Positions 1-5,953 of a DNA stretch of 18,432 bases are shown one piece after another. A program made the position numbers and the translations under genes. The notes below the pieces were generated by a model. The model did not search any database. It was not told where the DNA came from and saw only the letters and a list, made by a program, of their open reading frames with translations. The first letter of the stretch is position 1, and every line of letters starts with the position of its first letter. Source of the DNA: Trichomonas tenax (lineage: Eukaryota; Parabasalia; Trichomonadida; Trichomonadidae); NCBI GenBank assembly GCA_023091735.1, contig JALKBU010001012.1:1-18432 (forward strand). Direction: 5' to 3'.

Positions 1-1
1 T

Positions 2-232
2 CATACTCATTTAATCAGTAATAGAGGTTATTACGGATGTGGTAACGGAGGAAAAGAAACAATTTCACGTTATGATATTTCATCAGATACCAGAGAATAC
101 AACACGGGTTTAATCATTGATCATGCAAAAAGTCACATTCATTTAGTTTACGGAAACACTGCCGACACTGGTTCAGGTACTGATTACATGCCTCCATACA
201 TTACTGTTTACACATGGTATAGGGTTTATTAA
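2..232 (+). CDS. C-terminal end of a phage tail-collar/fibre-like protein (5' truncated by window)
   Basis: An open frame runs from the left edge to a TAA at 230-232 and gives 76 residues; the start lies outside the window. The fragment begins with an HTH-type H-x-H motif, has a second H-x-H (SHIHLVYG) followed by a Gly/Ser/Thr-rich stretch (NTADTGSG), and ends MPPYITVYTWYRVY. Repeated H-x-H motifs, a G/S/T-rich link and a terminal PPY-x-x-x-Y segment are the usual layout of the tip of phage tail-collar or short tail-fibre proteins, where the histidines can bind metal in a trimer. Such a protein in a eukaryotic window suggests a virus-like DNA element (for example a Maverick/Polinton) continuing to the left, or a gene acquired from a phage. 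The fold is judged from motif pattern only; family membership is likely, the element type is inference. Confidence 0.6.
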   Translation, partial: HTHLISNRGYYGCGNGGKETISRYDISSDTREYNTGLIIDHAKSHIHLVYGNTADTGSGTDYMPPYITVYTWYRVY

Positions 233-248
233 TAAAACATTTTTATAT

Positions 249-780
249 TATTAATTTTTAAAATTTCTTACTTCATAAATCCTAATCTTGACTTATAAAG
301 TAACGTAAAACATTTTCCACTTAAATTATTTTTCAAAATTTTCTTACCCTCATTTCTTTTCGCTTTCTTTCATTAGTTAGTTAGTTAGTTTGTCATAAAT
401 TATTTTTTTCAAAAACTGAATAGATTTTCTCTTATAACCACTAAAATTATTTTTCAAAATTTCCTTACCCTCATTTCTTTTCGCTTTCTTTCATTAGTTA
501 GTTAGTTAGTTTGTCATAAATTATTTTTTTCAAAAACTGAATAGATTTTCTCTTATAACCACTAAAATTATTTTTCAAAATTTCCTTACCCTCATTTCTT
601 TTCGCTTTCTTTCATTAGTTAGTTAGTTAGTTTGTCATAAATTATTTTTTTCAAAAACTGAATAGATTTTCTCTCATAACCACTAAAATTAATTTTTAAA
701 TTGCTGACTTCATAAATCCTTTCGCTTTCTTTTCTTAGTTAGTTAGTTTGTCATAAATTATTTTAAAAAAAAAACTGATT
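249..780. repeat. 121-bp tandem repeat array
   Basis: Three almost identical units of 121 bp start near 323, 444 and 565, and a degenerate fourth unit follows (686-780). Each unit contains an AAATTATTTTTCAAAATT start, CTTACCCTCATTTC, a run of TTAG tetramers (ATTAGTTAGTTAGTTAG) and TTGTCATAAATTATTTTTTT. Differences between the full units are single bases (for example TTTTCTTACC versus TTTCCTTACC). The last unit carries a variant half (GACTTCATAAATCCT at 706-720) that also occurs before the array at about 249-283, so the array is flanked on both sides by the same diverged variant. No coding potential is seen. The array sits directly 3' of the fibre-like gene and may mark the edge of that element. 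Confidence 0.9.
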
Positions 781-912
781 TCATTTTATATAGTCAGGAA
801 TTTCAAAATAAATTTTAACGTTAATTTTGTAAGAAATTCAAAAATTTATTTTCTATATGGGGGGACCCTAATTTGTAAAACTAACTCTATCGTAAATATT
901 AGTATTAATAAA

Positions 913-1467
913 TTATTCGTTTTGTAATTTGTGTTTTCGGGAATTATTTAAAAATAATGTTCGCAGAACTCGTGACTTCGCCACGAGTTCTGCGAACATT
1001 ATATTACTAACTCCTTCTTTCATAAATCCCTTAATTTCATGAACCGTTAAGCGTTTGATGTTTTGAAGTTCATGGTTGACATTTGCCTTATTATTTAATT
1101 CTGTCATTAAATCTTTATCATTAATATCTATTTCCTGAGTATATATTTTACCCACTTTTATATTTGTTTGTTCTTGTGTTTCTTCTAAAAATTCAGTGTC
1201 GTGATCATCGGGGTATTTTGTGAAAGATGTGAGATTATCGTTGATTAAACATATCTGTCGTAATAATTCAGCAACTGTGAATGTAATAGTTAAATTATTA
1301 TTTCTTTCTGTACCTTCAAATATTATGTTATTATCTTTTATGACTTGATTGATATAATTTAATAACACACTGTAACGAGGATATAATTTATTAAATTTTT
1401 CAGCAATTGTGAGTTCATGTACTTCGGCACTTACAGACTTATTATATATAGCAGCAATTTTGCTCAA
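913..1467 (-). CDS. Unrecognised 184-codon ORF without an ATG start
   Basis: The open frame on the minus strand ends in TAA at 913-915. Its upstream limit is a TAG two codons before a TTG (1465-1467); no ATG occurs in frame until codon 119, so it either lost its start codon, uses a non-AUG start, or is a fragment. The predicted protein is Asn/Lys/Glu-rich, mostly helical in appearance, with segments such as NKLYPRYSVLLNYINQVIKD and LQNIKRLTVHEIKGF, and no motif I recognise. The last 30 codons are formed by a perfect hairpin (954-1002), so the original C-terminus may have ended near there. It is divergent from the ORF at 1518, with only 50 bases between them. By position it may belong to the same virus-like element as the fibre fragment; that is inference. 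Confidence 0.35.
   Translation of the reverse strand: MSKIAAIYNKSVSAEVHELTIAEKFNKLYPRYSVLLNYINQVIKDNNIIFEGTERNNNLTITFTVAELLRQICLINDNLTSFTKYPDDHDTEFLEETQEQTNIKVGKIYTQEIDINDKDLMTELNNKANVNHELQNIKRLTVHEIKGFMKEGVSNIMFAELVAKSRVLRTLFLNNSRKHKLQNE
954..1002. repeat. Perfect 21-bp inverted repeat with 7-nt loop
   Basis: The arm ATAATGTTCGCAGAACTCGTG (954-974) pairs without mismatch with 982-1002; the loop is ACTTCGC (975-981). It lies at the 3' end of the minus-strand ORF. A stem this long and perfect in AT-rich DNA is not expected by chance; it could be a transcript 3'-end signal or the footprint of a small insertion. Confidence 0.9.
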
Positions 1468-1517
1468 AAGCTACAAACCACCGAAAATGTTGTCTAATTA
1501 AAAATTACACAAGCTTC

Positions 1518-1859
1518 ATGGAATTCATCTGTATGATTTGTAACATTCCGGATATTAAAGTTAAACCAGAAGATTACAACGAAACCATAAACTTCCCTGA
1601 AGAAACATTTTATAATATATTTAACCCGAACAACCTTATTGTACATGCCAGTTTAAATGCTGCCAAAAAATCTTATTTATGCCAAATAAACGATTTTTAT
1701 GTCAAGTCTATAAAATTATACGATCCGCCAACTTTACAGTCAGATTTTACCATTTGGTTTACCACTGATGGTTCGACTAGGGTTGTCCCTTATTATTATA
1801 ACTTTTACCTGGAGCTATCGTTCATTTACAATCACACCCTTAATATCGACCGTTGTTAA
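1518..1859 (+). CDS. Unrecognised 113-residue protein
   Basis: An ATG at 1518 opens a 113-codon frame ending in TAA (1857-1859). The protein begins MEFICMICNIPDIKVKPEDY, is rich in Asn, Tyr and Phe, and ends in an aromatic segment (VVPYYYNFYLELSFIYNHT). There is no signal peptide, clear membrane helix or catalytic motif. The four cysteines (C5, C8, C54, C113) include one CxxC pair near the start but no second pair, so a zinc ribbon is not supported. It is divergent from the ATG-less ORF at 913-1467. No good initiator element is visible upstream. It may be a small gene of the virus-like element on the left, or a fragment; I do not recognise the family. Confidence 0.4.
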   Translation: MEFICMICNIPDIKVKPEDYNETINFPEETFYNIFNPNNLIVHASLNAAKKSYLCQINDFYVKSIKLYDPPTLQSDFTIWFTTDGSTRVVPYYYNFYLELSFIYNHTLNIDRC

Positions 1860-2343
1860 TTCAGAAGTGTACTCGAAATCAGAGGGGGTCCCTTTTACAT
1901 TTTCCCTCCACACTTTTCCCTTTTTTACCCCCGGGTAGCCCCGGAAACTGGGGCGGAGCCAACACCAAGTGCTTTCCCGGTGTAAACTACCTTGTGACGT
2001 GAAACGGGTAACATTCCGGTTTAAAACCTTTATATTATTTTAAAAGTTTTTGTGTCATTATGTTACGAGGTTACAGACAATAGCAACCTTATATTATCCC
2101 TGGTGATTATACTAGTATTATTATTGTAACATTGTAACAGGTTGCATTATAAAATCTTTAGGATTATAATAGGGTTTTATTTTCGGCTGTAACAGCCTGG
2201 GGTTAGCTCCTGTAATTTCTTAGGCGAAGTCAGAGGCCGAAGGCCGGAGACATGCCAGTTTTTTGAACGTGATAAATAGGATTATTACGTTATTCATTAT
2301 TTATATTTTCAATAAAAATGGCCAATGTATTTTCACTAAAAAA
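1860..2343. other. GC-richer non-coding spacer with small palindromes
   Basis: No plausible gene is seen. The stretch at about 1880-2010 is much richer in G and C than the rest of the intergenic DNA (CCCCCGGGTAGCCCCGG, CTGGGGCGGAGCC), and a second patch lies at about 2185-2260 (GAGGCCGAAGGCCGGAG). It contains short self-complementary stretches, for example GGCTGTAACAGCC near 2185. This may be the boundary between mobile DNA on the left and the host gene at 2355. Confidence 0.4.
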
Positions 2344-2350
2344 TCATTTT
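2344..2350 (+). promoter_or_regulatory. Initiator-like element (TCATTTT)
   Basis: TCATTTT lies 9 bases before the ATG at 2355. Trichomonad genes commonly use an initiator of the type TCA followed by pyrimidine/W bases just upstream of the start codon, with transcription from the A. The position and sequence fit, giving a 5' leader of about 9 nt. Confidence 0.6.
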
Positions 2351-2354
2351 TTCA

Positions 2355-4883
2355 ATGACAACAGTTTTTAATCCTTCTGGTGAAGATCCAAAGGCCGCTT
2401 TTCCAACGATGAGGCCCAGAAACGCTATTTCCAGGCCTGGAGCACCAAATCAGCAGCAAAATGACAACAAAAATCCACAAATTCCAGGAAAAAAGATGGT
2501 TGGCGATTTTAACGTCTCGAGGTACGTACAGAGTGTTATAGCCAACTCGTTAACTAAGTATAAAGCGAAATCAAACGATCCAATGAAATTCAATTTTATG
2601 CTAAAGCAAGATATTACTGGTGCTTCTGCACTCGAGGCCTTCCCAAAGTGTGGAAGTGTACAGAAAGAGGAATTTCCAAAGAGATCTAGATCATCAGATG
2701 CAATTGCTGCAGCAAACGAGACAAAAAAGGCATTCCCATCACGTGCAGCAAAGCCGCAGGCGAATGCAGCTGCAAATGCTCAACAACCACAACAACAGGA
2801 AGAATTTCCAAGAAGAACTTCGAAACAAAAAGCTTTTCCATCACGCACAGCGAAAGAGGAACCACTAAAACAAGAAGTATTCCTTTCACCTGCTCCTAAG
2901 CAAGAACAACCTCAACAGGAAGCATTTCCATATAAATCATCAAATGTCGAGTCATTCCCATCAAGAGCTGCAAAACAAGAACAGCCACAGCCGCAGGAGG
3001 CATTTCCAACACGTCCTGTCAAGCAGGAAGCTCAAGAAGCGTTTCCATCAAGAACACCAAAACAAGAGGTTCCAATGCGCCCAGAAGAAACAACACCAAA
3101 GGAAACCACTCAGGAAGCATTTCCAACAAGAACTGCTACTGCAGAAAAGAAACAAGAACCTTCTCCACAACCTCAAAAGCCAGAACCTGTCAAACAAGCT
3201 GATGACGCACTCAATGTCGCAATTCCACCAAAGTCAATGTCTATTGAAGCTATTGCACCAAGAGAATTCATCAAGCATGAAGAAAAGAAGGTAGATGTCA
3301 TTGATGTTATTCCGAAGTTGTCTTCGAGGCCTGGAATTGCTGCAAAGATGGAAGCAGCCTACGAAGCATGTTCGAAGTCTTCTTCACGCAGAGCAGCTAA
3401 GGAAGAAGCAATGTACGAATCTTCTAAGTTCGCTTGCAGAGCTAAAAAGCCAACAATATTTATGACAATCGAAACAAAGATCGATGAAAAGATAACTTCA
3501 CAGGCTGTTCCATCACCAACATCACCACGCAAGAATTCTAAGACATTCCCATCGCTCTCAGGCTTCAAAGAAACTCCACAGCCAGTTGTTGAAACAAAAA
3601 TAAAGGTTGAAAATGTCACAAAACCGGAAGTTTCACAACTTGTTACAAAGATACACACAACACCAAAAGTCGAACAAATCAGCAGTCCTCAAAAGCCTGA
3701 AAGTCCATGGATCCAAAAAGTTGAGATTGCAAAGGAAGAAGCATTTTTCACAAGAAAGGATCCTGAGCCAAAAGAATTATTCCCAACAAGAAAGAATCCT
3801 GAGCCAAAAAAATTATTCCCAACAAGAGCGAGAAACGCTGCCAAGAGCAATGAAGAAATTCTCTTCGTCAAGAGTTATGTAACAGGAATTGTCAGTCGTT
3901 GTGTCGTGAAGCATAACGCAGAGAATAAAAACAACAATTTGGATGCATTCCCTAAGCGTAACTCTGTATCCAAGAAAGAAGCTCTTTCTCCATTCCCATC
4001 AAGAACGCAAAAGCAGGAACAACCAAAGAATGATCCTGCTCCAGAGCCTGCAAAACCCGCTCCCAAGGAAGAAGAGCTCTCTGCATTCCCATCCAGACAG
4101 AAGAAGCCAACAAATGCCTTCCCAACACGTACTCCTAAGCCAGCCGAGAACCAGCCAGAGGAAGTTAGCGCATTCCCAACAAGGCAAAAGAAGCCTGCTG
4201 AGAACACATCGGAAGAAGTTTCAGCATTCCCATTACGCGCTAATCGTCAGCCAAAACAGAAAGAAACTGCAACAACAGCATTCCCAACGAGAGCTGCAAG
4301 AAACCCGAAGCCATCAAAAATGACTGTTAGTCAAGAAGATTCATCTGCATTCCCATCAAGAATGGCGAATAATGCCAAGCAGACAGAGCCTATCACCCAG
4401 GATAACTCATCGCAGCTCCATCACCCACAGCCACATCAATCTCAGGAGCCAGAAGAAACAAAGATGCCGCCGATGAGGCCATTGAAGACATCAACAAAGG
4501 ATGATGACGACAAGTTATTTGTTGCACATCCTCCAAGGCATCACTCACCAAATGCTGCTGATATCAGTAACATGCCGCCAAGATCACCAAGGAGAGATGA
4601 CAGCGGCACATTCAGTGAAGATTCTCAGGAATCTTTCCCACCAAAGCTTGAAGAACTCTCTCCATCTAAGAGACCTGCATTCCCACCATCAATTCCAAGG
4701 AAGCCACCGATCATTCCACGCCATGAAAGATCAAACACCATGCTCACAAGACCAATTGATCTTCTCAAGAAATCCGCTTCAGCAGGAAGCCAGAGTATTA
4801 TTCTTCGTAAGGATTTGAAAGCTCACTTTGAGCCAACAGACTCATCTGAACTCAAGCAAGCATTAGAGAAATCAGAGAACTAA
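2355..4883 (+). CDS. Disordered 842-residue protein with repeated FPxR motifs
   Basis: A complete intronless gene. The start is fixed by the initiator-like TCATTTT nine bases upstream, and the TAA stop overlaps a TAAA poly(A)-type signal (4881-4884). The protein is dominated by Lys, Pro, Glu, Gln, Ser and Ala and should be largely disordered. It carries 24 FP dipeptides, about 18 in the strict form FPxR (AFPSR, AFPTR, EFPKR, LFPTR), spread across nearly the whole length and typically preceded by A/E and followed by a basic, Pro-rich linker. Two more ordered amphipathic segments stand out: residues about 53-69 (NVSRYVQSVIANSLTKYK) and about 504-520 (VKSYVTGIVSRCVVKH). The C-terminus (about 680-842) is Ser/Pro/Arg-rich without FPxR. 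The layout suggests a scaffold offering many copies of one docking motif. I do not recognise a named family. No signal peptide or membrane helix is seen. Confidence 0.9.
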   Translation: MTTVFNPSGEDPKAAFPTMRPRNAISRPGAPNQQQNDNKNPQIPGKKMVGDFNVSRYVQSVIANSLTKYKAKSNDPMKFNFMLKQDITGASALEAFPKCGSVQKEEFPKRSRSSDAIAAANETKKAFPSRAAKPQANAAANAQQPQQQEEFPRRTSKQKAFPSRTAKEEPLKQEVFLSPAPKQEQPQQEAFPYKSSNVESFPSRAAKQEQPQPQEAFPTRPVKQEAQEAFPSRTPKQEVPMRPEETTPKETTQEAFPTRTATAEKKQEPSPQPQKPEPVKQADDALNVAIPPKSMSIEAIAPREFIKHEEKKVDVIDVIPKLSSRPGIAAKMEAAYEACSKSSSRRAAKEEAMYESSKFACRAKKPTIFMTIETKIDEKITSQAVPSPTSPRKNSKTFPSLSGFKETPQPVVETKIKVENVTKPEVSQLVTKIHTTPKVEQISSPQKPESPWIQKVEIAKEEAFFTRKDPEPKELFPTRKNPEPKKLFPTRARNAAKSNEEILFVKSYVTGIVSRCVVKHNAENKNNNLDAFPKRNSVSKKEALSPFPSRTQKQEQPKNDPAPEPAKPAPKEEELSAFPSRQKKPTNAFPTRTPKPAENQPEEVSAFPTRQKKPAENTSEEVSAFPLRANRQPKQKETATTAFPTRAARNPKPSKMTVSQEDSSAFPSRMANNAKQTEPITQDNSSQLHHPQPHQSQEPEETKMPPMRPLKTSTKDDDDKLFVAHPPRHHSPNAADISNMPPRSPRRDDSGTFSEDSQESFPPKLEELSPSKRPAFPPSIPRKPPIIPRHERSNTMLTRPIDLLKKSASAGSQSIILRKDLKAHFEPTDSSELKQALEKSEN
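3756..3827 (+). repeat. 36-bp in-frame tandem duplication in the FPxR gene
   Basis: Two adjacent 36-bp units (3756-3791 and 3792-3827) encode KDPEPKELFPTR and KNPEPKKLFPTR. They differ at only a few bases, which points to a recent unit duplication and shows how the motif number can grow. Confidence 0.85.
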
Positions 4884-4987
4884 ATCTATTATTTCTAGAT
4901 TCAAATGCAAATTTATATTTTCATTTTTGCCGAACCCGTTGAAAAAATTCATAAAAAAAGTGCCAAAAATTAAAAGGAAAAAACGAT

Positions 4988-5005
4988 TTGGGACTTCGCG
5001 GACTT
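4988..5005 (-). repeat. 18-bp copy of the tRNA-Phe 3' end (distal direct repeat)
   Basis: TTGGGACTTCGCGGACTT here is identical to 5880-5897, which is the 3' end of the tRNA-Phe gene read on the plus strand (part of the T arm, the 3' acceptor strand, the discriminator and one flanking base). On the minus strand it is followed by a TTTTTT run (4977-4982) that could have been the original Pol III terminator of the tRNA. It forms the far boundary of the segment carrying the nuclease-like ORF. Confidence 0.85.
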
Positions 5006-5099
5006 TTTATTCATCATAGTACTTTTGTACTCTCTTAAATAAAATATGATTATAAGTTTTTGATTAAAATACTCTAAATGAGTTAAAATAATGTAATAA

Positions 5100-5222
5100 T
5101 TAAATTTCTTCTGAGTAAAAATCACTTGTGATCATTTCTTCATCATCTTCTTCTTCATTTTGTAATTCTTCATCTTCTGATGGCGTGGAAGGCTCTTCAT
5201 GATCACTTGCTCCTAAATTCTC
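5100..5222 (-). pseudogene. In-frame acidic tail continuing after the TAA of the nuclease-like ORF
   Basis: Directly after the TAA at 5223-5225, the same frame stays open for 40 codons before the next TAA (5100-5102). The encoded stretch is strongly acidic (SEDEELQNEEEDDEEM) and looks like a genuine protein tail, not random AT-rich sequence. A CAA codon changed to TAA by one base would explain the interruption. The parent gene is therefore probably broken, or is read through. Confidence 0.5.
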
Positions 5223-5843
5223 TTAGTTGATTCTTGTTCTACGTTCGTTGGCATTTGAGAGTATATTGTAGAATAAGAGATATGAGTGTCTAATTGTCTC
5301 ATAGACTAACATTCTCATTGTTCTTTTCATTGTACTCTTTGACCATTTGAACAGTCTTTGCAATTCCTGCGCATACTTCTTGAACTGAACACAAAGAGAT
5401 GATATCGCTACTACCGTCAATTCAGCTGAAACATTAAACTGTTGCTCAATTTCTGTAAGGAGTATGTCATATTTCTCTTGTTTCTTCTCGTATTTCTCTT
5501 GGATGGAGTTGATTTTGTGGCCATTTCCATCATCTTTAAGTTCACCATAAGGGATAGTGACTTCTATGAGTTGCATTGTGTTGGTTTGTGGATTGTAAAA
5601 TTGAATGTCTGGGGGAAGTCTGCTAACATCATCTTGGAGTGTCCTTCCTCTAAACTTGACTGAGTTATCAATAAGTAAAACGATTCCATAAACTTGTCTG
5701 ATTTCTCGTGTTATAACTTTGATTACTGCAATATGACTTGGCGTCATCTTGTTGCGAGTTTTCATATGGATGATCAGATTGCAAAAAGTTGGAGTTAAGC
5801 TGCGAAACTTTCCCAATCGATAGATCTCCCTCTGGGACGCCAT
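5223..5843 (-). CDS. Restriction-like endonuclease domain protein of non-LTR retrotransposon type (probably truncated)
   Basis: A 206-codon ORF from an ATG at 5843. Residues about 30-130 match the pattern of the restriction-like (PD-(D/E)XK) endonuclease found at the C-terminus of R2/CRE-like reverse transcriptase polyproteins: an N-terminal helix with NKMTPSHIAVIKVITREI, then RLPPDIQFYN (D79), 12-14 residues later LIEVTIPYGE (E94), then a Lys-rich helix with KYEKKQEKYDILLTEI that would supply the basic residue. The following strand TVVAISSL also fits. No reverse transcriptase domain is present, and an in-frame TGA lies about 18 bases upstream of the ATG, so this is an orphan domain. It starts only 37 bases after the 3' end of the tRNA-Phe gene on the same strand. 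A TAA ends it, but an acidic tail continues in frame. It could be a domesticated nuclease or the remnant of a 5'-truncated retroelement. Confidence 0.6.
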   Translation of the reverse strand: MASQREIYRLGKFRSLTPTFCNLIIHMKTRNKMTPSHIAVIKVITREIRQVYGIVLLIDNSVKFRGRTLQDDVSRLPPDIQFYNPQTNTMQLIEVTIPYGELKDDGNGHKINSIQEKYEKKQEKYDILLTEIEQQFNVSAELTVVAISSLCVQFKKYAQELQRLFKWSKSTMKRTMRMLVYETIRHSYLLFYNILSNANERRTRIN

Positions 5844-5863
5844 CTGTGTTGTTTTCAGCGCTC

Positions 5864-5877
5864 AAAAAAGAAAAAAA
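5864..5877 (-). terminator. RNA polymerase III terminator of the tRNA-Phe gene
   Basis: On the minus strand, three bases after the discriminator base of the tRNA, there is TTTTTTTCTTTTTT. Such T-runs stop RNA polymerase III. It lies inside the proposed insertion, so the element would supply a replacement terminator. Confidence 0.75.
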
Positions 5878-5879
5878 TA

Positions 5880-5897
5880 TTGGGACTTCGCGGACTT
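5880..5897 (-). repeat. 18-bp direct repeat within the tRNA 3' end (proximal copy)
   Basis: TTGGGACTTCGCGGACTT (plus-strand reading), identical to 4988-5005; here it forms the 3' end of the complete tRNA-Phe gene. Confidence 0.85.
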
Positions 5898-5953
5898 GAA
5901 CCACGTACCTTGCGATCTTCAGTCGCACGCTCTCTCAGGTGAGCTAAAGTCCC
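5881..5953 (-). tRNA. tRNA-Phe (GAA)
   Basis: The minus strand folds into a complete 73-nt cloverleaf. The acceptor stem GGGACTT/AAGTCCC, D stem GCTC/GAGC and anticodon stem TGCGA/TCGCA are fully paired, the loop CTGAAGA gives anticodon GAA, and the T arm CGTGG-TTCAAGT-CCGCG has one G-U pair. The discriminator is A, as expected for Phe. No intron. The D loop (ACCTGAGA) is odd: compared with standard tRNA-Phe, position 15 is C and 19 is A where G is normal, and position 48 is A, so the usual 15-48 and 19-56 tertiary contacts are not formed in standard form. It may be functional with a lineage-specific D loop, or a diverging copy. Its 3' end is repeated at 4988-5005. Confidence 0.9.

Larger units (their letters stand above)
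4988..5879 (-). mobile_element. Putative tRNA-Phe-targeted insertion carrying a retroelement-type nuclease ORF
   Basis: About 0.9 kb lies between two exact 18-bp direct repeats (4988-5005 and 5880-5897), one of which is the 3' end of an intact-looking tRNA-Phe gene. The segment contains one ORF with a restriction-like endonuclease domain typical of the C-terminal part of R2/CRE-type non-LTR retrotransposon proteins, plus an acidic tail and AT-rich 3' sequence. The simplest reading is an insertion at the tRNA 3' end with an 18-bp target duplication, perhaps of a 5'-truncated retroelement, or of a small element that restores the tRNA end as integrative elements do. No terminal inverted repeats and no clear poly(A) tail were seen. 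The repeats are directly visible; the mechanism is inference. Confidence 0.5.

Noticed and set aside
249..780. CRISPR array
   Set aside because: Units are contiguous 121-bp tandem repeats without unique spacers.
858..1895. GGGGGACCCT near 858 and AGGGGGTCCC near 1882 as terminal inverted repeats
   Set aside because: The similarity is limited to GGGACC/GGGTCC cores; the flanks do not match in inverted orientation.
975..2235. Shared word GGCGAAGTCA in the hairpin loop region and at about 2222, and ACTTCGC in the tRNA end
   Set aside because: Only 7-10 bases with no extended similarity; likely chance.
2620..4818. Several other-frame ORFs inside the FPxR gene on both strands
   Set aside because: They follow from the biased, stop-poor codon use of the repetitive gene and have no motifs or initiators of their own.
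5223..5225. Alternative genetic code (TAA as Gln) to explain the in-frame stop
   Set aside because: TAA is the normal terminal stop of most other genes in the window, and no other internal TAA is needed.
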